The position numbers and the translations under genes were made by a program. Source: an uncultured Eubacteriales bacterium (GTDB lineage Bacteria; Bacillota; Clostridia; Christensenellales; Borkfalkiaceae). From it: a stretch of DNA of 64,000 nt. This document shows positions 26,420-36,040 of the stretch, one piece after another. The notes under the pieces were generated by a model. That model was not told where the DNA came from. It saw only the letters and a program-made list of their open reading frames with translations, and made no database searches. Where the stretch lies: assembly GCA_900543915.1 (NCBI GenBank), contig UQTB01000002.1:62001-126000 (forward strand). Reading direction: 5' to 3'. Each line of letters opens with the position of its first letter. Position 1 is the stretch's first letter.

Positions 26420-26763
26420 TATTTTCTCCTTTCGGTCATACCCGATAAAATTTGCAGGGTGGCGGGGCCGCCGACGCTGACGACGGGAATTGTAAACGCG
26501 ATTCCCCGCCCAGGACGGTCAAATCTGAAATCCTTCCGCAGACACCCGTAAATCCCCTCGATGCTGTCTTCCATAACGGTACATAGAATCAGTACTTTTT
26601 CCGACTCGCCGATGCCCAGAACTTCCAGCAGATCGGACTTCGCCGTACCGTGCGCGTAAATCGCCTGAATAAAATTAGCGCCGATATCCTTGATTTTTTC
26701 AATCAACTTTTTCGCGCAGTCCCGCTCGGATATGATCATCAGCGCTTTTAATCTGTTGCTCAT
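26419..26763 (-). CDS. PII-like protein (first of a pair)
   Basis: A 114-residue protein that is a divergent PII-like domain. It has the strand-helix opening LKALMIISERDCAKKLIEKI and the closing motif GRGIAFTIPVVSVGG, which parallels the GQGLCFSLAVED of its neighbour. The two proteins are otherwise unlike, so they may form a hetero-oligomer or respond to different ligands. It overlaps the DUF1538 stop by four bases. PII-family proteins often gate membrane transporters, which the context supports. Confidence 0.65.
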   Translation of the reverse strand: MSNRLKALMIISERDCAKKLIEKIKDIGANFIQAIYAHGTAKSDLLEVLGIGESEKVLILCTVMEDSIEGIYGCLRKDFRFDRPGRGIAFTIPVVSVGGPATLQILSGMTERRK

Positions 26764-28364
26764 TTTCTCCTCCTCGCCGATTTTTTATTTTTTCTGCCCT
26801 TGCGGACAGATTCTTCCGGCAATTCGGGAGACCAGTTTTCCAGCTCCAGAATCTGCCCCTCCTGCTCCAGCAGCCTGCGGAAGCGCGCCGCGGCTCTTTT
26901 TTCCGCCTTGATCGTATGAATCCGGTAGGTCAGCCCCAGAATCTGCACCGTGAGCAAGGGGGTCATGGCGACCATCGCGACGATCCCGAACGCATCCGTC
27001 ATGATCGCGGACGTCCCGCTGATCTCAGCGCACGCGCCGATCGCAAAGGGCAGCAGGAACGTGGCAGTCATCGGACCGGACGCAACGCCGCCCGAATCGA
27101 ACGCGATCGCCGTAAAGATCTTCGGAACGAAAAAGGACAACGTCAGCGCCACGGCATACCCCGGCAGAATCATATACCAGATGCTGATTCCCGTCGCCAC
27201 GCGGAGCATGGAAAGCCCCAGCGCGCATGCCATGGAGATCGCCAGGACCTTCAGCATCGTCGAGCGCGTGATGGTTCCTCCCGTTATCTCCTCCACCTGT
27301 TTATTCAGCACATGCACGGCCGGTTCCGCCAAAACGATACATGCCCCAACGACCATCCCGACCGGAATGATCAGCCAGCGGCTGACTTTTGCCAAAGCGC
27401 CGCCGATATACTGCCCCGCCGGCATAAATCCTACGTTCACGCCGGTAAGAAAGATAGAAAGTCCGATATAAGTATACAGAATACCGATTATGATTTTCAA
27501 AAGCTGACGGACATGCAGCTTGAGGACGAAGATCTGAAAGATCAGGAAAAAGCCGACGATGGGAGCGAGCGCGATCGCCACTTCGCCGAGGTAATGCGGC
27601 AGGCTCTCCGCGTAACAGCGCATTACTTCCCCGAAAGTTGAAAAGGTTTCGGGCACGGAAAGCGTATATTCCAGCGAAGACGCGTCGTTGACAAGCCCCA
27701 AAATCAAAACGGCGATAATGGGGCCGATCGAACAGATACCGATCATGCCGAAACTGTTATCCTGGCTGTTTTTGCCGCCTAAGACGGCAGAAATACCGAC
27801 GCCGAGCGCCATGATAAAGGGCACCGTGATCGGTCCCGTCGTTACGCCGCCCGAATCGAACGCCAGCGGAATAAATCCCGCATCCGAAAACGCCGCCAGG
27901 AGAAACAGAACGCCGTAGAAAAAAATCAAAACATAATTGAGACTGATTTTCAGAACCGTCCGCAGAACGGAAACGATCATAAACAAACCGACGCCGAACG
28001 CAACGGCGAGGATCAATTCCCACTTTCCGATCATCCCGTCAACCTGCGCCGCCAGAACGGAAAGATCCGGTTCAGCGATCGTGACGATGACGCCCAGGAT
28101 CAGACAGACGATCAGAATGAGCCATACCTTGCGGGACTCCGTAATTTTTGCCCCGATATGGCCGCCGATCGGCTCGATTGCCGTATCACAGCCCAGCGAA
28201 TACAGCCCCATCCCCAAAATCAGCAGAACTGCGCCGAAGATAAAACTGACCAGCTGCAGCGAATCCATCGGCGAGACTGCAAAATTCAGAATCAAAATGA
28301 TGATTGTGATCGGCAGTACGGCAAGCAATGCCTCTTTCAGTTTATGTAAGAGAATTTTGTTCAA
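26760..28364 (-). CDS. DUF1538 membrane protein with duplicated domain
   Basis: A 534-residue polytopic membrane protein made of two repeats. Each half has an AFDSGGV motif followed by a GP[IM]T segment (about 168-180 and 421-434). Each also has a closing IGPIIAVLILG- or MTPLLTVQILG-type helix. About 12-14 hydrophobic segments are visible, and the C-terminal 50 residues are a basic soluble tail. The family is annotated only as DUF1538 and is thought to be a transporter; the substrate is unknown. The two PII-like genes overlap its 3' end, suggesting a regulated transporter. Confidence 0.85.
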   Translation of the reverse strand: MNKILLHKLKEALLAVLPITIIILILNFAVSPMDSLQLVSFIFGAVLLILGMGLYSLGCDTAIEPIGGHIGAKITESRKVWLILIVCLILGVIVTIAEPDLSVLAAQVDGMIGKWELILAVAFGVGLFMIVSVLRTVLKISLNYVLIFFYGVLFLLAAFSDAGFIPLAFDSGGVTTGPITVPFIMALGVGISAVLGGKNSQDNSFGMIGICSIGPIIAVLILGLVNDASSLEYTLSVPETFSTFGEVMRCYAESLPHYLGEVAIALAPIVGFFLIFQIFVLKLHVRQLLKIIIGILYTYIGLSIFLTGVNVGFMPAGQYIGGALAKVSRWLIIPVGMVVGACIVLAEPAVHVLNKQVEEITGGTITRSTMLKVLAISMACALGLSMLRVATGISIWYMILPGYAVALTLSFFVPKIFTAIAFDSGGVASGPMTATFLLPFAIGACAEISGTSAIMTDAFGIVAMVAMTPLLTVQILGLTYRIHTIKAEKRAAARFRRLLEQEGQILELENWSPELPEESVRKGRKNKKSARRRK

Positions 28365-28415
28365 TAGGCACCTCCGTTATGTCTGTCATAATAAAATATA
28401 AAATCAGTAGAAAAA

Positions 28416-29312
28416 TTAAAATAAACCTTCTACGAAATCATTTGCATCGAAAAGCTCGATGTCGTCTATTTTCTCCCCCGTACCGACATATACGACGGGA
28501 ACCTGAAGTTCTCCGCAGAGAGAAATGACGAAGCCTCCTTTCGCCGTGCCGTCCAATTTCGTCAAAACGATTCCGTCCAACCCGATCGCTTCCTTAAAGA
28601 CATCCACCTGATTGTAGGCATTCTGCCCCGTTGTGGCGTCGAGCGCAATCAGTTTATAGAAATTAGCTTCCGGATATTCGCGCGTCACTACGCGGTCCAT
28701 CTTCTTGAGCTCTTCCATCAGATTGGCTTTGACGTGCAGACGGCCGGCCGTATCGATGATCAGGACGTCTGTCTTTTTCGCCTTGACCGACGCGATTGCA
28801 TCGTATACGACTGCAGAGGGGTCCGCCCCTTCCGCGTGCTTGACGATGCGCACTTTGGCACGCTCCGCCCATACCGTAAGCTGATCGGAGGCCGCCGCAC
28901 GGAACGTGTCCGCCGCGGCAATCGTCACGGATTTCCCCTGGCTGACAAAATAATTCGCCAGTTTGCCGATGGTCGTCGTCTTGCCGACGCCGTTGACGCC
29001 CACCATCATAATCACTGCGGGAGGAGTGATTTGCACCTCTTCCGCCTCCGTCAAAGTGTCGTACAGCTCGTCTTTCAGCAATTTGACGACGTAATCTTTA
29101 TCCTTGCACTTCTCTTCGATAGCCACGTCCCTGATATTTTCCACGATGTTCATCGCAGTCTTGACGCTGACATCCGACGAGATCAAAATATCCTCCAATT
29201 CTTCGTAAAACTCATCGCCCAGCTTGTTTTTTGCAAACAGCTCCACGAGTTTTTTGGACAGACTTTCCTTTGTTTTTCTGAGAACTTCCTTTAATTTTCC
29301 GAACAGCCCCAT
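28416..29312 (-). CDS. ftsY: Signal recognition particle receptor FtsY
   Basis: SRP-receptor GTPase that delivers ribosome-nascent chains to the Sec translocon. At 298 residues it is the short form: an N domain (about 1-85) and a G domain. GTPase motifs are MMVGVNGVGKTTTIGKLA, LIIDTAGRLHVKANLMEE and TKLDGTAKGG. It lacks the long acidic A domain of E. coli FtsY, as is usual in Bacillota. Its ATG overlaps the smc stop by one base. The ffh gene is not in the window. Confidence 0.95.
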   Translation of the reverse strand: MGLFGKLKEVLRKTKESLSKKLVELFAKNKLGDEFYEELEDILISSDVSVKTAMNIVENIRDVAIEEKCKDKDYVVKLLKDELYDTLTEAEEVQITPPAVIMMVGVNGVGKTTTIGKLANYFVSQGKSVTIAAADTFRAAASDQLTVWAERAKVRIVKHAEGADPSAVVYDAIASVKAKKTDVLIIDTAGRLHVKANLMEELKKMDRVVTREYPEANFYKLIALDATTGQNAYNQVDVFKEAIGLDGIVLTKLDGTAKGGFVISLCGELQVPVVYVGTGEKIDDIELFDANDFVEGLF

Positions 29313-32300
29313 TATACGGCCTCCTGATCCATAATATCGCTCAGCTTGACGGATACGATCTTGGAGACGCCCTTTTCCTCCATCGTGACGCCGAACAGAG
29401 AATCCGCCAGCTCCATCGTCGGCTTTCTGTGCGTTATGACGATAAACTGCGTTTCCTGCGAAAACTTCTTCAGATAACGCGCGAAGCGGTCGACGTTCGC
29501 CTCGTCCAGCGCGGCTTCGATCTCATCCAGAACGCAGAACGGCATCGGGCGGAGGCGCAAAATCGAAAAGAGAATCGCGATCGCCGTGAGCGCCCGCTCT
29601 CCCCCCGAAAGCAGGGATATTTTCTGCAATTTTTTCCCGGGCGGCTCCGCAATGATGTCAACCCCCGCCTCCAGCGGGTCCTCGACGTCCGTATAATCCA
29701 GCTCCAGCATGGCCCGTCCGCCACCGAACAGCTCTTTGAATATCTTTTTAAAATTCTCGTTGATGGTATTGAATCCCTCGTTAAAAGTTTTCAGCATCTC
29801 CGCTTTCAGCGTATCGATCGCCTGCTGAAGATCAGCCTCTCCCTTTTCGAGATCCTCTTTCTGAACCATCATTTCGTCGTAACGGTCTTTGAGCACTTTA
29901 CAGTCCTCAATCGCGTTCGGGTTGATGGACCCCAACGAATTGATCTTGCGTTTCAGGCGCGCAATCTCCTGTTCGCCTTCCGCGCTGTCATACCCCTCCT
30001 GCCGCCACTTGACTGCGGTTTCGTAGCTCTCCTGATACTCCTCCCAGATCCTCTGCTGCATATATTCGATATCCGAATCGATTTTTGTCAGCGCGATCTC
30101 TTCGGCATGCTTTTTTTCCGCCAGTTCGTTGATGCGGTTGGAAAGCTGGGCGCGCAGCTCGTCCGTGCGGTTCAGTTCCTCGCGGAGAGCTGCCTTTTCG
30201 TTTTCGATATTGGCGATATCCCGCCTTAAACCGTCCACGTAGTCCTGCTCCGCCTTGGAAAGAGCGACCTTTTCCGCGCTGCGTTTCAGCTGGCCGATGA
30301 TCTCCTCGGAATTCGCGATATTTGCTTCGCGCTCTTTTGCCGACTCGGTTAAACGGTCGATCTCGGACTTCATCCACTCCGTATCGGCATCCAAAGAGGC
30401 GATATCCGCGTTCAGCGCCGTCAATTTTATCTGCAGTTCCGTACTTTCCCCGGAGAGCTCCGACTGGCGCTTTCTGAGCAGATCATATTCGGACTGATGC
30501 TTGGAGGCATCCTGATTCGCGCTCTCCTTCGCTTCCGCGAGTTTTTCGGAGCCGCTTAAAATCTTCTGAATCTCCGTTTCCAGCCGCCGGATTTTCAGCG
30601 TGATTGACTCGATATCTTCCGCCCGGGACTCGATGTCCTTTTCCAGGTCGATCAGCGACGCTTCGGATACGTTCAGTTTTTCCCGCACCAGCAGCTGTTC
30701 CTGCCGCTGGGACTGATACATTTCGTTCAGCATCGTCAGATCGTTCATCGCGGCGTCGCGTTTTTCTTCCGCCTCCGCTTTCTCGCGCTTGACAGCCTCC
30801 ATTTCCTTCCGCTTGACCGCGAGTTTTTCCTTGATTTCATCCAGCTGACGATCGCCCGCCAATAAATTCGGCGTATCCTGGCGGCGGGAACCGCCCGTCA
30901 TGGATCCCTGCGGATTGAATACGTCGCCTTCCAGCGTCACGATTTTAAAGGCAAATTTATACTTATTCGCAATATTGGTCGCGTTATGGATCTGATCGAC
31001 GATCAGCGTATTGCCCAGCAGATTGGAAATGACGTTCTCGTAATAGGCGTCGTACGTCACCAGGCGATTCGCCAGCCCCAGCGCCCCCGGTTCCCGCAGA
31101 GCGGAACGGACCGCGTCGTTCTCAAATCGCGGTTTCATGGACGTGACGGGCAAAAACGTGACCCGCCCCGCGCGCGTCTGTTTCAGATATTCGATCAGAT
31201 ATTTGGCGTCTTCCGTGTCTGCGGTCACGACGTTCTGCTGCGAAGCGCCCAAAGCCGTTTCGATCGCGACGTCGTATTTTGCTTCCGTGCGGATCAGCGA
31301 CGCGACGACGCCTTTGATCCTGGAGGCGATGCGCTTATCCTCTTTGGCGGAAACCAGCAGCCGCCTGACCGCCGGCATATAGCCCTCGTAAGATTCCTTG
31401 ATGCCGACGATGAAGTTTTCCTTTGCCGCCAGCATGGTGATGTTTGAATTGAGATTGTAGAGCTTATTGTCGATATCGGCGACCGCCTCGTTGCAGTCGC
31501 GCACAGCGTCTTCCTGCTCCAGAATCTGATTTTTCAGGTCGGACACCTTGCGGTCGAGGTCGCCGAGGTCGCGGTCCAGAACTTCCTTTTCCCCGAACAC
31601 GCCCGTTCTCTTTTCGTTCAGAGCGGAGAGCTCGCCTTCAAGCTCCTGTCTGCGGTTCTGAAGCGCCTGTTTTTCGGCGCCCAGGGATCCCTTGTTGAGG
31701 TTGATGTCAGACAGAGACTCCATCGACTCGATCATCTTGCGGCGGCTCTCTTCCGCAAGCCCCTCGTACGCGGTCAGCTCCGCCACCACTTTGGCGAGCT
31801 GTTCTCCGATTTCCCGCGCGCGCTGCGTATTCGCCTTGATTTCCGCCTGTTTTTTCGTCTTTTGATCCGCATTGTCGGCGATTTGTCCGCGGTGTGCCGC
31901 CGCCGTCTGTTCGCTCTCTTCGATTTCCGCCTGCAGGCGTTCGATCTGCGAGCGCAAAAAGGAAATCTTTTCGCCGTAGAGTTTCGCTTCCCCCGCCTGT
32001 TTTTCGATATCCACGGTTTTGACCAGCAGCTTCTCATGGAGATCGTTCAGCTTTGCATCCGCGCCGTTGATCTGCTCAAATACCGCTTCATAGCGGCGCT
32101 GAGCGCCCTCGTATTCTCCCTGCCGGACCGCGCCTTCCTCCGAAATCCCGCGGATACGGGTGTTGATTTTTTCCTTTTCCACCGCGACGTTATCGTATTT
32201 CGCGATATATGTATTGATTTCATGATGCTTCAGCTGCTCGGAGAGATCGCGGAACTGGCGCGTCTTTTCCGCCTGCCGTTCCAGCGGCGCAAGCTGCGCT

Positions 32301-32896
32301 TCCAGTTCGGACAGCACGTTGGAAAATACAAACAGATTTTCCTTCGTGCGTTCCAGCTTCCGCTGCGTTTCGTTTTTACGCGCCTTGAACTTTGCAATCC
32401 CCGTCGCCTCTTCAAAGATGGCGCGGCGGTCTTCCGGCTTGGCGGACATGATTTCCTCCACCTTACCCTGCCCGATGATGGAATAGCCCTCTTTGCCGAT
32501 CCCGCATTCGTGCAGCAGATCCACGATATCTCTGAGGCGCGCCGGCTGCTTGTTGATGTAGTACTCGCTCTCGCCGCTGCGGAACAGCTTTCTCGTGATG
32601 ATCACTTCGTTGTAATCCAGGCTGAACATGCGCGTGGAATTATTGAAAAACAGCGAAACTTCGCAATAGGAAAGGGATTTCCTCTTCTGCGTTCCGCTGA
32701 AAATCACGTCCTGCATGCTGGAGCCGCGCAGCGTCTTCGCAGACTGCTCTCCCAAAACCCAGCGGATCGCGTCCGCGACGTTGGATTTCCCGCAGCCGTT
32801 CGGACCGACGATGCCGGTAATTCCGTCGTTAAATTTAATTTCGACCTTATCGGCAAACGATTTAAAGCCGTAAAGTTCCAGTTTTTCGAAATTCAC
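29312..32896 (-). CDS. smc: Chromosome segregation protein SMC
   Basis: Condensin ATPase, 1194 residues. The head has Walker A GIVGPNGCGKSNVADAIRW (about 25-43). Long coiled coils flank a hinge around residues 510-660, which contains a GASQQNVVTADT segment. The C-terminal head has LLSGGERALTAIAILFSI and Walker B FCVLDEIEAALDEANVDRF. It is in the rnc-smc-ftsY order common in Bacillota, overlapping rnc by four bases. The ScpA/ScpB partners are not in the window. Confidence 0.97.
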   Translation of the reverse strand: MNFEKLELYGFKSFADKVEIKFNDGITGIVGPNGCGKSNVADAIRWVLGEQSAKTLRGSSMQDVIFSGTQKRKSLSYCEVSLFFNNSTRMFSLDYNEVIITRKLFRSGESEYYINKQPARLRDIVDLLHECGIGKEGYSIIGQGKVEEIMSAKPEDRRAIFEEATGIAKFKARKNETQRKLERTKENLFVFSNVLSELEAQLAPLERQAEKTRQFRDLSEQLKHHEINTYIAKYDNVAVEKEKINTRIRGISEEGAVRQGEYEGAQRRYEAVFEQINGADAKLNDLHEKLLVKTVDIEKQAGEAKLYGEKISFLRSQIERLQAEIEESEQTAAAHRGQIADNADQKTKKQAEIKANTQRAREIGEQLAKVVAELTAYEGLAEESRRKMIESMESLSDINLNKGSLGAEKQALQNRRQELEGELSALNEKRTGVFGEKEVLDRDLGDLDRKVSDLKNQILEQEDAVRDCNEAVADIDNKLYNLNSNITMLAAKENFIVGIKESYEGYMPAVRRLLVSAKEDKRIASRIKGVVASLIRTEAKYDVAIETALGASQQNVVTADTEDAKYLIEYLKQTRAGRVTFLPVTSMKPRFENDAVRSALREPGALGLANRLVTYDAYYENVISNLLGNTLIVDQIHNATNIANKYKFAFKIVTLEGDVFNPQGSMTGGSRRQDTPNLLAGDRQLDEIKEKLAVKRKEMEAVKREKAEAEEKRDAAMNDLTMLNEMYQSQRQEQLLVREKLNVSEASLIDLEKDIESRAEDIESITLKIRRLETEIQKILSGSEKLAEAKESANQDASKHQSEYDLLRKRQSELSGESTELQIKLTALNADIASLDADTEWMKSEIDRLTESAKEREANIANSEEIIGQLKRSAEKVALSKAEQDYVDGLRRDIANIENEKAALREELNRTDELRAQLSNRINELAEKKHAEEIALTKIDSDIEYMQQRIWEEYQESYETAVKWRQEGYDSAEGEQEIARLKRKINSLGSINPNAIEDCKVLKDRYDEMMVQKEDLEKGEADLQQAIDTLKAEMLKTFNEGFNTINENFKKIFKELFGGGRAMLELDYTDVEDPLEAGVDIIAEPPGKKLQKISLLSGGERALTAIAILFSILRLRPMPFCVLDEIEAALDEANVDRFARYLKKFSQETQFIVITHRKPTMELADSLFGVTMEEKGVSKIVSVKLSDIMDQEAV

Positions 32897-33621
32897 TTCT
32901 TTTTCCTCGTGCCGGATTTCTTTCTCCTGATCTTCATCAGCGCTTTGCCGGCAGCATCTGATTCCGCTTGTTTTTTGCTCTTCCCGACGCCGACGGCGCG
33001 CGGCTCGTTATCCAGCCGTACTTCTACCGTAAACACGGGATCGTGGTCTGATCCTGTTTTTTCCAGCTGCACATATCTGATCGCGCCCAGTTTATACTTC
33101 TGTACGTATTCCTGAAATGCGCTTTTGCTGTCTTTTTCGGGCGCCGATTTCTGCTTCACGGCAGGCGTCAGCTCCTTTTTCAGGCATTTGCTCTGCAGCA
33201 GCGTACGATAAATAAACTTTTTCGCCGCCTCCATGCCGCCGTCCAGATAAATCCCCGCGACAACCGCCTCATAGAGACTGGAATAGAGCTTTTCATCGTG
33301 GCTGGCGTGCATATTGAGCCCGTTCCCGAGCAAAATCAGTTCGCTGAGCCCCAGCTCTTCCACCACCTTCTGAAGGGGTTTTTTCGAAACGAGCTTGGAC
33401 CGTTCCTGCGTCAGCTTTCCTTCGCCGGACATATCGCTCTTAAACAGATATTCGGTCACCACCAACCCCAGGATCGCGTCGCCGAAAAACTCCAGCCGCT
33501 CGTTGTCTTTGGACTTGTTTTCATTCGCGTATGAGGCGTGCGTAAAGCACTGCCGCAAAAGAATTTTATCGTTGAACCGATATCCCAAACGCTGTTCACA
33601 TTCCGCTACGTCAAAGATCAT
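32893..33621 (-). CDS. rnc: Ribonuclease III
   Basis: Cleaves double-stranded RNA during rRNA maturation and antisense decay. At 242 residues it has an N-terminal RNase III domain with the signature NERLEFFGDAILGLVVTEYL (FF in place of the usual FL). A C-terminal double-stranded-RNA-binding domain has an FTVEVRLDNEPRAVGVGKSK motif. The tail is very basic. It sits between plsX and smc with a three-base gap to plsX. Confidence 0.95.
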   Translation of the reverse strand: MIFDVAECEQRLGYRFNDKILLRQCFTHASYANENKSKDNERLEFFGDAILGLVVTEYLFKSDMSGEGKLTQERSKLVSKKPLQKVVEELGLSELILLGNGLNMHASHDEKLYSSLYEAVVAGIYLDGGMEAAKKFIYRTLLQSKCLKKELTPAVKQKSAPEKDSKSAFQEYVQKYKLGAIRYVQLEKTGSDHDPVFTVEVRLDNEPRAVGVGKSKKQAESDAAGKALMKIRRKKSGTRKKK

Positions 33622-33624
33622 AAA

Positions 33625-34638
33625 TTAAACCGTTTCCCCTGTGCTGTCCGCCAATTTCAATTTGATTTTTCCGATGATATCGCGGTCGGCTGCTTCCGCC
33701 GCCTGCAAAACGGCGTTTGACACCGCCACGGCTTTGGAGGATCCGTGCGCCTTGACCACAACTTTTTCCACGCCCAAAAAGACGGCGCCTCCCTGCTTGT
33801 TGTAGTCCATCTTGTTTTTGATGGCGCGGAACGCGTCTTTCAGCAACAAACCGCCGATTTTCCCCTTCAGCGTGGACATGATTTCCTGTTTCATGACCGC
33901 CATCAGACTGGCGATTCCCCCTTCCAGGCTCTTCAGCGCGACGTTCCCCGCAAAACCGTCGGTCACGACGACGTCAGTTTCTCCCGAGAGGATATCGCGC
34001 GCCTCCATATTGCCGACAAAGTTGATTCCCGCATCTTTCAGCAACGGAAAGACCTCGCGGTTGAGAGCGTTCCCCTTCGTATCCTCCGTCCCGTTGGACA
34101 AGAGCGCGACCTTGGGCGCAACGACGCCCTGCGCTTCGGCATAGGCCGCCCCCATGAGCGCAAACTGCAGCAAATTGATCGGCTTGCAGTCGGCGTTCGC
34201 GCCCGCATCTAAAAGCAGCACCTGCTTTCCGTCTTTTTCCGTCGGCAGAACGGGACAGAGCGCGGGGCGGGAAATTCCCTTGATCCGGCCCAGCTTCAGC
34301 GTCGCCCCAACCAGAAAAGCGCCGGTAGAACCGGCGGAAACGAAGCCCTTGACCGCTTCATCCTCTTTCAGCCGGCGAAACCCGACGCAGAGGGAAGAAT
34401 CCGGCTTGCGCTTGATTGCCGCAGTCGGCTCTTCTTCACAGGAAATGACTTCGGGAGCGTTCAGAATTTCCACGCGCCCGGCATCGTAGCTGCGGCCCTT
34501 TAAAACCGCTTCGATCTCCGCTTCCTTTCCCGCGAAAATCAGCGACAGATCCCGTCTTTTCGCGAGCGCGTCAAGCCCGCCCGCAATCACTTCGGCGGGG
34601 GCGTAGTCACCCCCGAATGCATCTAAGATTATCTTCAT
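33625..34638 (-). CDS. plsX: Phosphate acyltransferase PlsX
   Basis: Transfers acyl groups from acyl-ACP to phosphate to make acyl-phosphate, the donor for PlsY in phospholipid synthesis; peripheral membrane protein. At 337 residues it opens with MKIILDAFGGDYAPAEVI, which is typical of the family (usually DAMGGD). Other blocks are FVSAGSTGAFLVG and LLDAGANADCKP. The gene normally precedes acpP and rnc; here rnc follows at once, with no acpP between them. It begins one base after the asnS stop. Confidence 0.94.
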   Translation of the reverse strand: MKIILDAFGGDYAPAEVIAGGLDALAKRRDLSLIFAGKEAEIEAVLKGRSYDAGRVEILNAPEVISCEEEPTAAIKRKPDSSLCVGFRRLKEDEAVKGFVSAGSTGAFLVGATLKLGRIKGISRPALCPVLPTEKDGKQVLLLDAGANADCKPINLLQFALMGAAYAEAQGVVAPKVALLSNGTEDTKGNALNREVFPLLKDAGINFVGNMEARDILSGETDVVVTDGFAGNVALKSLEGGIASLMAVMKQEIMSTLKGKIGGLLLKDAFRAIKNKMDYNKQGGAVFLGVEKVVVKAHGSSKAVAVSNAVLQAAEAADRDIIGKIKLKLADSTGETV

Positions 34639-34639
34639 A

Positions 34640-36031
34640 TCAAAATTCCAGATTTCCCACCGTACGAGGGAAGGGTATCACGTCGCGGATGTTGGAGATC
34701 CCGGTCAAATACATGATCATCCGCTCGAATCCCAGCCCGAACCCGGCATGCTTGACGCCGCCGAACCTTCTCAGATCGAGGTAAAATCCGTAATCCTCCT
34801 CCTTTAAATCGAGTTCTTTCATGCGCGCTTTCAGCACGTCCAGCCGCTCTTCTCTCTGGCTTCCCCCGATCAGCTCGCCGATGCCCGGCACCAAAAGATC
34901 GGACGCGGCGACCGTCTTGCCGTCGTCGTTCAAGCGCATGTAAAACGCCTTGATCTCCTTGGGATAATCGATCAAAAACACCGGCTTTTGAAAGACCTCT
35001 TCCGTCAGATAGCGCTCGTGCTCGCTCTGAAGATCCGCCCCCCAATAGACGGGGAATTCAAACCGGTCTCTGACCTTTTCCAAAAGTCCGATCGCCTCCG
35101 TATAAGTCAGGCGGACGAACGTGCTCGACGCGACGTTCTCCAGCCGTGCGAGCAGCCCCTGATCGACAAACTGATTCAGAAACGCAAGCTCGTCTTTGCA
35201 CGTGTGCATGACGTGCGAAATGACGTGTTTGACCATTCCTTCCGCACAATCCATATCGTCCGAGAGATCCGCAAAGGCGATTTCCGGTTCGATCATCCAA
35301 AATTCCGCAGCATGCCGCACGGTGTTCGAGCGCTCCGCGCGAAAAGTGGGGCCGAACGTATAGACGTTGGAAAACGCGAGCGCGTACGTTTCGGCATCCA
35401 GCTGCCCGGAGACCGTGAGGCTCGCCTTTTTTTCAAAAAAGTCCTTTTTATAATCCACGGCGCTCTTCGACTGCGCCAGCCGATCCAGATCGAGCGTCGT
35501 CACCTGAAACATCGCGCCGGCGCCCTCGCAGTCGCTCCCCGTGATGATGGGCGTATGAACGTAGACAAATCCCCTGCTGTGGAAATAATCGTGAATGGCA
35601 AAAGCAGCCTCACTGCGAATGCGGAATACCGCCGAAAAGGTGTTCGTACGGGGGCGAAGATGCGCGATTTCCCGCAAAAATTCCATAGAATGGCGCTTTT
35701 TCTGCAGCGGATAATCGGGCGAAGATTTGCCTTCGACCGCGATGCTGTCTGCATTGATTTCAAACGGCTGCCGGTTCTCCGGCGTGACGACGACTTTGCC
35801 CGTCACGACGAAAGAGGCGCCGACGTTCTGCTTCGCGATTTCATCGTAATTGCCGATCTTTGCCCGATCGAATACGATCTGCGTATTTTTAAAGCAGGAA
35901 CCGTCGTTCAGTTCGATAAATCCGAATGCCTTGGAATCCCGGACGGAACGGGCCCACCCGGCAACCGTAACGGTCTGACCGTCAAACGCAGGCAGATCCG
36001 AATATATTTTCTTCAATTCTGTTCGTTTCAT
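34640..36031 (-). CDS. asnS: Asparagine--tRNA ligase
   Basis: Class IIb aminoacyl-tRNA synthetase, 463 residues. An N-terminal OB-fold anticodon-binding domain (about 1-100, with [19 protein letters not shown]) precedes the catalytic domain. Motif 2 lies around [15 protein letters not shown], and motif 3 is [15 protein letters not shown]. The HLRPRTN segment is diagnostic of the AsnRS/AspRS group. It means this organism can charge tRNA-Asn directly. It belongs to the operon started at 37.24 kb. Confidence 0.96.
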   Translation of the reverse strand: MKRTELKKIYSDLPAFDGQTVTVAGWARSVRDSKAFGFIELNDGSCFKNTQIVFDRAKIGNYDEIAKQNVGASFVVTGKVVVTPENRQPFEINADSIAVEGKSSPDYPLQKKRHSMEFLREIAHLRPRTNTFSAVFRIRSEAAFAIHDYFHSRGFVYVHTPIITGSDCEGAGAMFQVTTLDLDRLAQSKSAVDYKKDFFEKKASLTVSGQLDAETYALAFSNVYTFGPTFRAERSNTVRHAAEFWMIEPEIAFADLSDDMDCAEGMVKHVISHVMHTCKDELAFLNQFVDQGLLARLENVASSTFVRLTYTEAIGLLEKVRDRFEFPVYWGADLQSEHERYLTEEVFQKPVFLIDYPKEIKAFYMRLNDDGKTVAASDLLVPGIGELIGGSQREERLDVLKARMKELDLKEEDYGFYLDLRRFGGVKHAGFGLGFERMIMYLTGISNIRDVIPFPRTVGNLEF

Positions 36032-36040
36032 AGCTTCCTC

